A stretch of 16,666 bases of DNA from CAYFJO01 sp964343305 (GCA_964343305.1 CAYFJO010000222.1:1-16666), one strand, 5' to 3'. Counted from the stretch's first letter, positions 7,694 to 15,657 are shown. The notes: a model not told the origin generated them from the letters alone. Program-made: numbers and translations.

Positions 7694-9112
7694 ATGAGCG
7701 TAACGGATTACACGGCAATGGAAAAACGATCTGTCGCCGACGCACGACAGCGTGAAGCGATCGGCAGCGAAGTGGTCTTGCACGGTTGGGTGCGAACGCG
7801 GCGGGATTCCAAAGGCGGGTTCAGTTTTATCGAGTTGAACGACGGCAGTTGCCTGGGCAACATCCAGGTGATCGCCGACGCCGATTTGCCGAATTATGAA
7901 GGCGAGATCAAACATCTGGGCGCCGGTTGTAGTGTGACGATTGCGGGCAAAGTCAAAGAGTCGGGCGGCAAAGGACAAGCCACGGAAGTGCATGCGAAAT
8001 CGGTCACCGTACACGGATGGGCCGACCCAGAAAGCTATCCGCTGCAAAAGAAACGTCATTCGTTTGAAAAGCTGCGCGAGTGGGCACACTTGCGGCCCCG
8101 CACCAACTCGATTGGCGCGGTGATGCGAGTGAGGAATTGCGTCAGTCAGACGATTCACCAGTTTTTCCAAGCGCGCGGTTTCCTGTACGTCAATACGCCG
8201 ATCATTACGGCCAGCGATTGCGAAGGCGCGGGCGAGATGTTCCGGGTCACGGCGATGGACTTTGAAAAGCTGCCGACAAAAGACGGCCGCATCGATTTTT
8301 CCGACGACTTTTTCAGCCGCTCATCGTATCTCACTGTCAGCGGTCAGTTGGAGGCCGAGATCTACGCCTGTTCGTTGGGCAATGTCTACACATTTGGTCC
8401 GACGTTTCGAGCCGACAATTCCAATACGTCGCGGCATCTTGCTGAATTCTGGATGGTTGAACCAGAAATGGCCTTCGCAGAACTTCAAGACAACATGGAG
8501 TTGGCCGAACAATTCCTCCAAGCGATTTGCAAAAACGTGCTCCAGCAGTGCGCCGAAGACATGGAGTTCTTCAACCTGCGCGTCGATGACACGGTGCTGG
8601 AAACCGTCCAGGTGATCGCAGACAGCGATTCCTTCGAACATGTTTCGTACACCGACGCGATCCGCATGCTGGAGGATTCGGGAGAGAAGTTTGACTACCC
8701 CGTCAAATGGGGCATCGACCTGCAGTCGGAACACGAGCGTTATTTGACGGAAAAGAAGATCAAGCGTCCGACGATCCTGTATGACTATCCGCGCTCGATC
8801 AAACCGTTTTACATGTACGTCAACAATGATGAGAAAACGGTCCGCGCGATGGATGTGCTGGTGCCGCGCGTCGGCGAGATCATCGGTGGCAGTCAACGCG
8901 AACATCGGCTGGATGAACTAACCGCCCGCATGAAAGAGCAGGGCTTGAACATCGATGACTATTGGTGGTACGTCGATCTGCGGCGGTTTGGCACGGTTCC
9001 ACATTCCGGATTCGGGCTCGGATTGGAACGCGTGATTCAATTCATCACCGGCATGACCAACATCCGCGACGTGATCCCGTTTCCGCGAACGCCAGGTAAT
9101 GCGGAATTCTAG
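7694..9112 (+). CDS. asnS: Asparaginyl-tRNA synthetase
   Basis: This class II aminoacyl-tRNA synthetase charges tRNA-Asn with asparagine in the cytoplasm. The 472 residues match the usual length. An N-terminal OB-fold anticodon-binding domain (about 24-120: HGWVRTRRDSKGGFSFIEL) precedes the catalytic domain with motif 2 around FGPTFRADNSNTSRHL (from residue 234) and motif 3 at GFGLGLER (439-446), followed by the AsnRS-type ending FPRTPGNAEF. These features separate it from AspRS. ATG 7694 is chosen because AGGGA (7682-7686) lies 7 bases upstream, overlapping the stop of the transporter gene, and because the protein then starts at the expected point before the OB fold. It is the last gene of the trxB operon. 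No terminator hairpin is obvious after it; a reductase gene fragment begins at the stop codon. Confidence 0.97.
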   Translation: MSVTDYTAMEKRSVADARQREAIGSEVVLHGWVRTRRDSKGGFSFIELNDGSCLGNIQVIADADLPNYEGEIKHLGAGCSVTIAGKVKESGGKGQATEVHAKSVTVHGWADPESYPLQKKRHSFEKLREWAHLRPRTNSIGAVMRVRNCVSQTIHQFFQARGFLYVNTPIITASDCEGAGEMFRVTAMDFEKLPTKDGRIDFSDDFFSRSSYLTVSGQLEAEIYACSLGNVYTFGPTFRADNSNTSRHLAEFWMVEPEMAFAELQDNMELAEQFLQAICKNVLQQCAEDMEFFNLRVDDTVLETVQVIADSDSFEHVSYTDAIRMLEDSGEKFDYPVKWGIDLQSEHERYLTEKKIKRPTILYDYPRSIKPFYMYVNNDEKTVRAMDVLVPRVGEIIGGSQREHRLDELTARMKEQGLNIDDYWWYVDLRRFGTVPHSGFGLGLERVIQFITGMTNIRDVIPFPRTPGNAEF

Positions 9113-9113
9113 A

Positions 9114-9406
9114 TTTGCTAGTCGCAGGGACACTCTTGACGTGTTGCCCGAACGTCCAAATCCCAGTGACCAATGACCAAGGCGTCTTCGCGGGCCGTGT
9201 CAACGAACAACTCATTCGCGACTATGTCCCGGATCCATCTGCGGCAAAGTTTTTCCAGCACGGAGCTACTTACGCAACAAAGGTTTGAACACGGTTTCGA
9301 ACACCGTACCCAACGATCGGCGGCTCTGTTTTTCGTTTGCGGTCCGATCGCCTTGGAAGCGATGGGCGTGACAAAAGAGCAAATCCATCGCGAGAGTTAT
9401 GGATAA
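9114..9406 (+). pseudogene. Remnant of a ferredoxin/flavodoxin reductase-type flavoprotein (C-terminal part)
   Basis: Pieces of the NAD(P)-binding domain of ferredoxin/flavodoxin-reductase-like enzymes survive in order but in different frames. One frame from about 9150 to 9255 gives NVQIPVTND, then GRVNEQLIRDYVPDP and AAKFF. A second frame from 9332 gives FFVCGP, then GVTKEQIHRESYG and a TAA at 9404-9406. This is the family order of a G-R-[VI]-x(3)-L-x(4)-VPDP helix, the FFVCGP turn and the C-terminal GV-x(3)-IH-x-E-x-[YF]G. The two frames are separated by exactly 79 bp bounded by 7-bp repeats. After CGP about 7-9 residues expected before the GV motif are missing, and a third frame at 9114-9155 (RRDTLDVLPERPN) may be a still earlier piece. 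The FMN/FAD-binding N terminus is absent. It cannot encode a working enzyme. Confidence 0.72.
9249..9334. other. 79-bp insertion flanked by 7-bp direct repeats
   Basis: GTTTTTC occurs at 9249-9255 and 9328-9334. Taking out one repeat plus the intervening DNA (79 bp) joins AAG TTT TTC directly to GTT TGC GGT CCG. This restores a single frame and the AAKFFVCGP motif expected of the reductase family. The inserted stretch has no ORF and contains the partly repeated, partly palindromic GAACACGGTTTCGAACACCG. Its origin is not recognisable; a small non-autonomous element or a templated insertion are both possible. Confidence 0.55.
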
Positions 9407-9639
9407 AGTTGTTACGATCGTTTTTCGCGAGGTGATCCATGACAATGATCGTAGGATACAGCACGCTGCTCAGCCAACATTCGCTCGGACCGAGTTGCGA
9501 ACTAGGCACGGAGGGGACGGAACTATGGTAACAAACGCCGAGCCGGCAGCGGGACTGCAATTCAACGGCCTGATGTGCGAAGCGGGTGACTTGTCGTAAT
9601 GGATGTACCAAACTGCAAGACGGCGATTCCCGATTTCAG
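9407..9639. other. Non-coding gap between the reductase remnant and icd
   Basis: No recognisable protein is encoded. A plus-strand open frame (9399-9599) and a minus-strand one (9270-9611) give low-complexity, family-less peptides. A 7-bp inverted repeat (TACGATC 9413-9419, GATCGTA 9447-9453) has a long loop and no T-run. This stretch lies at the convergent 3' ends of the asnS operon and icd, so it may contain decayed gene DNA. Confidence 0.5.
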
Positions 9640-11856
9640 TTACAAGGCTCCCAAGATTACATTGAATGTTGCGCTAGGCCGCATCGCCTCGTCAACTTTC
9701 GCGGGATCCGGATGATAGTAGCCGCCGATGTCCACCGATTGTCCTTGCGCGGCGTTCAACTCGTCAACGATCGTGGACTCCTTTTCCGCAAGTTGATCGG
9801 CAATGTCGCGAAATCGGACTTGAAGCTCTTGGTCTTTGGATTGTTCCGCCAAGGCTTGGGCCCAGTAAAGCGTCAGATAGAAATGACTGCCGCGGTTGTC
9901 GAGTTCGTTGACTTTGCGCGACGGCGACTTGTTGTTCTCCAAGTATTGACCATTGGCCGCGTTGAGCGCTTCGGCCAGGACCAGGGCTTTGTCGTTGCTC
10001 GTTTTGGTACCGAGGTCTTCCAGCGAAACGGCCAGTGCCAGGAATTCACCAAGCGAATCCCACCGCAAGTGTCCTTCGCTGAGAAACTGCTGGACATGCT
10101 TCGGGGCCGATCCACCCGCTCCTGTTTCAAACAAACCACCGCCCGCCAACAACGGGACGATCGACAGCATTTTGGCACTCGTGCCCAACTCAAGAATCGG
10201 GAACAAGTCGGTCAGATAATCACGCAACACATTGCCCGTGACGGAGATCGTGTCGAGGCCGTCTTTTGCACGCTGGCAGGTCACACGAGTTGCGTCGACA
10301 GGCGCCGTGATTTGAATATCGAGACCATCGGTATCGTGGTCGGGCAAATACTGATTGACTTTGTTGATCAAGTTCGCGTCGTGAGCGCGATCTTCATTCA
10401 ACCAGAAAATCGCAGCCGCTCCGGTGGCACGCGCGCGGCTGACTGCCAGACGCACCCAATCGCGAATCGGCTCGTCTTTCGTTTGGCACATCCGCCAAAT
10501 GTCGCCTGGCTGGACAGTGTGTTCCATCAAAACTTGTCCCGCGCCGTCGACAACTCGCACTTTACCTGCGGTGGAAATTTCAAACGTCTTGTCGTGCGAG
10601 CCGTATTCTTCGGCCTTCTGCGCCATCAGGCCGACATTTGAAACGTTGCCCATCGTGGTGACGTCGAACGCGCCGTTTTCTTTGCAAAAGTCGATCGTCT
10701 CTTGATAGACGCCCGCATAGCAGCGATCGGGGATGATCGCCTTCATGTCGTGCAGCTTGCCGTCCGGTCCCCACATTTGGCCCGAGGTTCGAATCGCTGC
10801 CGGCATCGATGCGTCGATGATCACGTCGCTCGGCACGTGGAGATTTGTGATGCCTTTGTCCGAATCAACCATCGCTAGCCGCGGCTGCTTCTCGTAAACT
10901 GCTTCGATGTCTGCCTTGATCCCGGCTTGTTGATCTTCTGGTAGTTCCGCAATCTTCGCGTAAACATCCCCCAGGCCGTTGTTCGGATCGACGCCGACCT
11001 GGTCGAACACGGCCGCATGTTTCTCGAAAACATCCGCAAAGAAAACACTGACGACGTGTCCAAAAATGATTGGATCGGACACCTTCATCATCGTGGCTTT
11101 GAGATGCAACGACAGCAGCACATCGTTCGCACGGGCGTCTTCAATTTCCTTGGCAAGGAACTCTCGCAGCGCCGCGCGGCTCATCACCGAAGCATCGATC
11201 ACTTCGCCCGCTTGCAGGGCGAGCGACGATTTGAGAACGGTTGTGTTGCCGTCTTCGCCGACGAGTTCAATTTGTACTTCGCTCGCCTCGGCCACAACGT
11301 GCGACTGTTCGCTGCCAAAGAAATCGCCGTCATTCATGTGGGCGACGTGCGATTTGGAATCGGCCGACCACTCGCCCATCGGATGCGGGTTGTTCTTGGC
11401 GTACTCCTTCACCGGCCCAGCTACTCGACGATCCGAATTGCCTTCGCGCAGCACGGGATTCACCGCGCTACCCAGTACCTTGGCGTACCGAGCGCGGATT
11501 TCCTTTTCCTCGTCGGTCGACGGCTCATCGGGGAATTCAGGCAAGTCGTAACCGTGTTCGCTGAGTTCTTTGAGAGCCGCCGTCAACTGTGGAATCGACG
11601 CGCTGATGTTCGGCAATTTGATGATATTCGCATCCGGTGTCTTGGCCAGTTCGCCGAGTTCGGACAAAGCGTCCGATTGCTTCTGTTCGTCGGTCAAATT
11701 GTCGGGGAAATTGGCGATAATTCGCCCGGCCAACGAAATGTCGCGCGTCTCAACTTCGACGCCGCACGTTCCCGTAAATGATTTGATAATCGGCAGCAGC
11801 GAGTGCGTCGCCAACGCGGGTGCTTCGTCCGTATAGGTGTAGATGATTCTTGACAT
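9640..11856 (-). CDS. icd: Monomeric NADP-dependent isocitrate dehydrogenase
   Basis: The enzyme oxidatively decarboxylates isocitrate to 2-oxoglutarate in the TCA cycle, producing NADPH. The 738 residues and the sequence throughout fit the monomeric class (about 740 residues, as in Azotobacter), not the dimeric Icd. The substrate-site stretch S130-x2-N133-x3-R137-x5-R143 (within NPVLREGNSDRR) has the spacing of the known Ser/Asn/Arg/Arg ligands of the Azotobacter enzyme. The ILELGTSAKMLSIVPLL region and GGGLFETGAGGSAPKH near the C terminus are also typical. ATG 11856 has AAAGAGA about 4 bases upstream. The gene stands alone, divergent from the cytochrome gene across 97 bp that contain a probable promoter (TTGAAC-17-TCAAAT). 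No terminator was found after its stop. Confidence 0.96.
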   Translation of the reverse strand: MSRIIYTYTDEAPALATHSLLPIIKSFTGTCGVEVETRDISLAGRIIANFPDNLTDEQKQSDALSELGELAKTPDANIIKLPNISASIPQLTAALKELSEHGYDLPEFPDEPSTDEEKEIRARYAKVLGSAVNPVLREGNSDRRVAGPVKEYAKNNPHPMGEWSADSKSHVAHMNDGDFFGSEQSHVVAEASEVQIELVGEDGNTTVLKSSLALQAGEVIDASVMSRAALREFLAKEIEDARANDVLLSLHLKATMMKVSDPIIFGHVVSVFFADVFEKHAAVFDQVGVDPNNGLGDVYAKIAELPEDQQAGIKADIEAVYEKQPRLAMVDSDKGITNLHVPSDVIIDASMPAAIRTSGQMWGPDGKLHDMKAIIPDRCYAGVYQETIDFCKENGAFDVTTMGNVSNVGLMAQKAEEYGSHDKTFEISTAGKVRVVDGAGQVLMEHTVQPGDIWRMCQTKDEPIRDWVRLAVSRARATGAAAIFWLNEDRAHDANLINKVNQYLPDHDTDGLDIQITAPVDATRVTCQRAKDGLDTISVTGNVLRDYLTDLFPILELGTSAKMLSIVPLLAGGGLFETGAGGSAPKHVQQFLSEGHLRWDSLGEFLALAVSLEDLGTKTSNDKALVLAEALNAANGQYLENNKSPSRKVNELDNRGSHFYLTLYWAQALAEQSKDQELQVRFRDIADQLAEKESTIVDELNAAQGQSVDIGGYYHPDPAKVDEAMRPSATFNVILGAL

Positions 11857-11888
11857 AGTTCTCTTTGAAATGGGTTAGCAAGCAGTGA

Positions 11889-11917
11889 ATTTGAAATGAT
11901 TCTCCCAACCTGTTCAA
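11889..11917 (-). promoter_or_regulatory. Candidate promoter for icd
   Basis: On the minus strand TTGAAC (11912-11917), a 17-bp spacer and TCAAAT (11889-11894), each 4 of 6 to the sigma-70 consensus. Transcription would begin near 11882, about 25 bases before the ATG. A 9-base direct repeat, TTTGAAATG (11864-11872 and 11890-11898), has one copy over the -10 box and the other just downstream of the probable start point, as an operator might. Confidence 0.35.
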
Positions 11918-11941
11918 GTGGTGCAGCGATTGGCACTCTGT

Positions 11942-11947
11942 TAAAAT
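11942..11947 (+). promoter_or_regulatory. Possible -10 box for a leaderless start of the cytochrome gene
   Basis: TAAAAT ends 6 bases before the ATG at 11954 and no Shine-Dalgarno sequence is present. That spacing would place the transcription start at or next to the start codon. No good -35 box is seen at the usual distance. Confidence 0.25.
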
Positions 11948-11953
11948 GGGTAC

Positions 11954-14233
11954 ATGTCTCGCCTTGTCACCTTCCTGCTGCTCTTCGCCCCGGCAACCGC
12001 CAGTGCCGACGAAGTCACCGATCCCGAATGCCTCGCGGTCGATCGATTCTTTGCCGAAGAAGTCTGGGCCAAGGTCGGCGAACGAACTTGTTTGAAATGT
12101 CACAACCCAAAAGGTGACGCGTCGGACAGCGATTTTCTGCTGCGAGATACCGCGCGCAAACCCGATCAGCGCGAAGAGGCACTTCATCACAATCACGACG
12201 CTTTTGTTCGCATGGCCGAAACGCTCGACAACGAAAAATCGTTGCTGTTGGTCAAAGTCGGCGGCGGCCTAGATCACGGCGGCGGTCAAGTGCTCAAGAA
12301 CGGCTCGACCGGCTTTCGAATCGTCACGCGATTCGTCAATCGAGCCAGCGGCAAACCGGACCGTGGCCCGTTACCAGACGAATACGATGCCCCACCGTTC
12401 TTCGAAGGTGTTGCGATGATGACGCCCCGCCGCTTGTTGCGACGGCTCACGTTGTCACTCGGCGCACGCCTGCCGACTTCCGACGAAACTGCGAGCGTTG
12501 ACAAGGACGGCATGAAAGCGGTCGGCACTATTCTCGATCAGGTCATGACTGAGGAAGCATTTCTTGATCGGCTCAAGGAAGGTTTCAACGACATCTTTCT
12601 GACGCTCGGCTACGACGGCGTGCCCGAAAACGTTTTGTCGTACGATCATTTCAATAAGACGCGGCATTGGTATCAAAAACACGACTTAACGCACATCGCT
12701 GACGAAAAGGAGCGCAAGAAGGCATATTACAAACTGACGGATCAGTACCGCAAAGCGATCCTGCACGAGCCGCTTGAGCTGATCGAGTATATCGTTCGCA
12801 ACGACCGTCCGTTCACCGAACTCGCGACCGCCGACTACATCATGGTCACGCCGTATTCATCGCGCGGCTATGGCATCTTCGAAGAGATTCGCGACCAGTT
12901 CAAGAATGCCGACGACCCGTTCGAGTATATCCCCGCGAAACTCAATGCGCTCAAGTCGCGCAGCGGCAAAGTTCAAGAGTCGGAAACGGGACTCTATCCA
13001 CACGCTGGCTTTCTCAGCATGTTTCATTACTTGCGACGTTATCCCACGACCGAAACCAATCGCAATCGGTTGCGAGCGAGAATGTTCTATCAGCATTTCC
13101 TTGGCATCGACATCATGCAGCTCGCACCGCGCGTCACCGATGCCGCGGCGATCAGTGCCAAGTACGAAATCCCCACGTTGCAAGCTCCCGAGTGCGTCGT
13201 CTGTCACACAACGATCGACCCGGTCGCAGGGCTGTTTCAAGATTTCAACGCCGAAGGGCAGCTCGGTCCGCGAAAAGAAGGTTGGTACACCGACATGTTC
13301 GGGCCCGGCTTCGAAGGCGAAGGCTTGCCGCCGATCGACAAGTGGCGAGCCATGCAGTGGCTCGGCGAGCGAACGGCCAAAGACCCGCGTTTCGCCGTGG
13401 CCATGACCGAGCATGTGTACTACATCCTGTTCGGCCGCAAAGTTCTGCAAGCTCCCGTAGACATCGACGACCCGATGTTTGGTTCGCGGCGGCGTGCGTT
13501 CCAAGAGCAGCGAATGGTGATCGAAGACGTTGCCCAGAAATTTCGCGATGCTGACTTCAATTTGAAAGTCGTTTTCAAGACACTTGCCGAAACGGAGTTT
13601 TACCGTGCCGATGGGCTGGCCGAAGCTTCCAAGCATCCACGTCGACAAGCCGAGCTAGACGACATCGGTGTCGTGCGATTGCTGACGCCCGAGCAGCTCG
13701 ATCGAAAAATCGAAGCGGTCTTCGGACAAGCGTGGGGCCGCCTCACACATCGCGAAAGCCAGCTCAAAATCTTGTACGGCGGCATTGATTCCAAAGCGGT
13801 CACCGAGCGAATGACCGATCCCAGCGGTGCGATGGGAGCAATCCAGCGGATCACGGCCAATGACGTGGCCTGCCAAAACGTCGCGTTGGACTTTACTAAA
13901 GAACCGAGCCTGCGCCGGCTGTTTCCGAACATCGAGCCAACCGACGTTCCAGGCCCAGAAACCGAAGCGAAAATCCGAGGCGCGATCGTCCATCTCCACG
14001 GTCACGTTCTCGGTCGCCAACACTCGCCCGATCATCCCGAAGTCGATCGAACCTACAACTTGTTCACCGCAATCCTCAGCGACGCGGATGCCGACAATCG
14101 CAGCGATGAGCGAGGAAGTTACTTTTGCGAACGAGTCGATAACAAGCGGCTTGACGACCCACACTACACACTCCGCGCCTGGCGCGGCGTCGTTACGTAT
14201 TTGCTACACCAGCATGATTTTTTGTACGAATGA
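11954..14233 (+). CDS. Exported planctomycete cytochrome c-like protein (DUF1592/DUF1588 type)
   Basis: The 759-residue protein begins with a Sec signal peptide (hydrophobic core 4-15, likely cleavage ASA/DE after residue 18). Two CxxCH haem-c sites are visible: C46-LK-C49-H50 in an N-terminal PSCyt1-like domain, and C414-VV-C417-H418 in a segment reading CVVCHTTIDPVAGLF. The latter matches the DUF1588-type motif; the preceding HAGFLSMFHYLRRYPTTETN and NRLRARMFYQHFLG stretches match the same large planctomycete protein group. RRLLRRLTLSLGARLPT near 155-171 and DRPFTELATADYIMV near 280-294 also fit. Function is unknown; an envelope redox or polymer-degrading role has been suggested for the group. 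ATG 11954 is the only start that keeps the signal peptide. It lies 73 bp before the Tat-exported DUF1501 gene, a usual partner arrangement, and these probably work together outside the cytoplasmic membrane. Confidence 0.87.
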   Translation: MSRLVTFLLLFAPATASADEVTDPECLAVDRFFAEEVWAKVGERTCLKCHNPKGDASDSDFLLRDTARKPDQREEALHHNHDAFVRMAETLDNEKSLLLVKVGGGLDHGGGQVLKNGSTGFRIVTRFVNRASGKPDRGPLPDEYDAPPFFEGVAMMTPRRLLRRLTLSLGARLPTSDETASVDKDGMKAVGTILDQVMTEEAFLDRLKEGFNDIFLTLGYDGVPENVLSYDHFNKTRHWYQKHDLTHIADEKERKKAYYKLTDQYRKAILHEPLELIEYIVRNDRPFTELATADYIMVTPYSSRGYGIFEEIRDQFKNADDPFEYIPAKLNALKSRSGKVQESETGLYPHAGFLSMFHYLRRYPTTETNRNRLRARMFYQHFLGIDIMQLAPRVTDAAAISAKYEIPTLQAPECVVCHTTIDPVAGLFQDFNAEGQLGPRKEGWYTDMFGPGFEGEGLPPIDKWRAMQWLGERTAKDPRFAVAMTEHVYYILFGRKVLQAPVDIDDPMFGSRRRAFQEQRMVIEDVAQKFRDADFNLKVVFKTLAETEFYRADGLAEASKHPRRQAELDDIGVVRLLTPEQLDRKIEAVFGQAWGRLTHRESQLKILYGGIDSKAVTERMTDPSGAMGAIQRITANDVACQNVALDFTKEPSLRRLFPNIEPTDVPGPETEAKIRGAIVHLHGHVLGRQHSPDHPEVDRTYNLFTAILSDADADNRSDERGSYFCERVDNKRLDDPHYTLRAWRGVVTYLLHQHDFLYE

Positions 14234-14237
14234 AATC

Positions 14238-14297
14238 GTAGCACAGGCTGGCAGCCTGTGTGATTGACTTCCGCTACAGGCTGACAGCCTGTGCTAC
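14238..14297. repeat. Double palindrome (REP-pair-like element) between the cytochrome and DUF1501 genes
   Basis: Two palindromes, CACAGGCTGGCAGCCTGTG (14242-14260) and ACAGGCTGACAGCCTGT (14276-14292), face each other. The outer ends GTAGCACAGG (14238-14247) and CCTGTGCTAC (14288-14297) are also inverted copies, so the whole 60 bp is an inverted repeat with 22-base arms (one mismatch) and a 16-base spacer. It fills almost the entire 73-bp gap and ends at the ribosome site (GAGGGA 14298-14303) of the next gene. Similar CAGGCTGCCAGCCTG units are, as I recall, widespread in planctomycetes. There is no transposase nearby. Confidence 0.75.
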
Positions 14298-14306
14298 GAG
14301 GGAACC

Positions 14307-15584
14307 ATGAAACGTCGCGACTTTCTAAAACTATGTGGAACGGCCGGCCTTGGTTTCGCGGCGCCTGTTGGCATGTCGTCCGTTGCCCGCGCCGAAACAC
14401 CGCGCTACGACGGCCCGTACTACGTCTGCTTCAATGCGTCCGGCGGCTGGGACACGACCTACCTGATGGACCCCAAGGGGATCAATGAAATCAATCGGCT
14501 GTACAAAGAGGGCGAGATCCTCACTCACGGCAATCATCGTTTCGCACCGACAGCCGCTCATATCGAACAGGGCACGAGCAACGAGGATTTCTACAAGAAA
14601 TATGGCGACGAATTGCTTGTGCTCAACGGCATCGATTACTCGGTCAACAACCACTCGCCCTGTTCTCGATACATGGCAACTGGAAAACTCGACAGCCACG
14701 CGTATCCAACATTCGCCGCATTGGTGGCCGCTTGCAAAGCTCCAGACGCTCCGCTTGCTTTCCTGACGTTTGGCCAGTATTCGGCGACAGGCAACCTGGT
14801 TCCCATGGCCCGCGTGCCTTACCTGACTTCGTTGAACAAGCTGGCCAACGCCGACGCGGTTAGCGGCGTGGCCCAGCACCCTTATCACGATGATTTCGTC
14901 GTCGACCGCATCGAACGTGCACTCGAGGAACAAGCACAGGCTCGCATCTCGAAGGCGCGACTGCCGCGAGTCGAGCGATCGCAAAGCATGCTGTACGCCG
15001 CGCAGCTAAACTCAAAAGCGCTCGAACGAGTCACGCCGTTCATTCCCAAGTCGCCCGAAAAAGGTCGACTGCAACAGCAATCGAACATCGCCCTCGCCTG
15101 TTTCAAAGCCGGCGTTTGCGTTTCGGCCAACCTGTCGATCGGCCAGTTCGACAGTCACAGCAACAACGACCCGGATCAAATGAAATTGATCCCCGAGTTT
15201 CTGGCCGGCATCGACTACTTAATCAAGTCGGCCGAGGACCTAAAGATCCGAGAGAAGTTAGTGATCGTCATCCAAAGCGAAATGGGCCGCACGCCAACGT
15301 ACAACAAAGGCAACGGCAAAGACCACTGGTCGGTCGGCTCGATCATGTTCATGGGCAACGGCATCCAAGGCAACCGAGTCATCGGCGCAACGGACGAGAA
15401 ACAATTCCTCGTGCCAATCGACGCCGAGTCGCTGGCGATCGACAAAGACAATGGAGTTCGCGTTTGCCCCGAACACATCCACACTGCGCTGCGCGAGCAC
15501 GCGGGCATCGCCGATCACGCCTTCAGCAAACAATTTCCCTTGGATGTTGCGGACGAGGAAAAGCTAACGGGGCTCTTTGGCTGA
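14307..15584 (+). CDS. Tat-exported DUF1501 protein
   Basis: This 425-residue protein has a twin-arginine signal, MKRRDFLKLCGTAGLGF, with RRDFLK at 3-8 and a likely ARA/ET cleavage after residue 28. It belongs to DUF1501, a family related in fold to alkaline phosphatases and sulfatases and greatly expanded in planctomycetes. Typical motifs are FNASGGWDTTYLMDP (about 41-55), SEMGRTPTYN (324-333) and GKDHW (337-341), followed by MFMGNGIQGNRVIGATD. The D/H residues could bind metal. Folded export by Tat fits a cofactor-containing protein. ATG 14307 follows GAGGGA (14298-14303). The gene lies just downstream of the Sec-exported cytochrome gene and is probably co-transcribed, reading through the double palindrome. 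Substrate and activity are not known. Confidence 0.93.
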   Translation: MKRRDFLKLCGTAGLGFAAPVGMSSVARAETPRYDGPYYVCFNASGGWDTTYLMDPKGINEINRLYKEGEILTHGNHRFAPTAAHIEQGTSNEDFYKKYGDELLVLNGIDYSVNNHSPCSRYMATGKLDSHAYPTFAALVAACKAPDAPLAFLTFGQYSATGNLVPMARVPYLTSLNKLANADAVSGVAQHPYHDDFVVDRIERALEEQAQARISKARLPRVERSQSMLYAAQLNSKALERVTPFIPKSPEKGRLQQQSNIALACFKAGVCVSANLSIGQFDSHSNNDPDQMKLIPEFLAGIDYLIKSAEDLKIREKLVIVIQSEMGRTPTYNKGNGKDHWSVGSIMFMGNGIQGNRVIGATDEKQFLVPIDAESLAIDKDNGVRVCPEHIHTALREHAGIADHAFSKQFPLDVADEEKLTGLFG

Positions 15585-15590
15585 GAATGT

Positions 15591-15611
15591 TGCCGAGCTT
15601 GAGACTCGGCA
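15591..15611. repeat. Hairpin after the DUF1501 gene
   Basis: The arms TGCCGAG and CTCGGCA are perfect complements around CTTGAGA. It lies 6 bases after the DUF1501 stop. There is no T-run, so a terminator role is uncertain; it looks more like another family of dispersed intergenic palindrome. Confidence 0.5.
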
Positions 15612-15622
15612 TTGGGGCACCT

Positions 15623-15645
15623 GTCCCGTTTCGGAGAACCGGGAC
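15623..15645. repeat. Second palindrome before the ATP-grasp gene
   Basis: GTCCCG (15623-15628) and CGGGAC (15640-15645) form a 6-bp stem around an 11-base loop that itself has a TT/AA pair. Its sequence differs from the hairpin just upstream and from the other repeats in the window. It resembles a CCCGGTTCTCCG-type intergenic repeat I associate with planctomycetes (from memory). Confidence 0.45.
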
Positions 15646-15657
15646 TACACTAAGACA

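Noticed and set aside
9270..9611. Minus-strand open frame with a Ser/Pro-rich peptide after asnS
   Set aside because: It runs antisense to the reductase remnant and has no ribosome site or known similarity.
9112..9639. Insertion sequence or prophage scar explaining the remnant
   Set aside because: No transposase, integrase, tRNA end or long terminal repeat is visible; only the 7-base repeats.
9586..10641. Plus-strand open frame of 351 codons opposite icd
   Set aside because: Antisense of a clear monomeric isocitrate dehydrogenase; no recognisable domain.
12857..13648. Minus-strand open frame (263 codons) inside the cytochrome gene
   Set aside because: The opposite strand carries signal peptide, CxxCH sites and family motifs; the minus product matches nothing.
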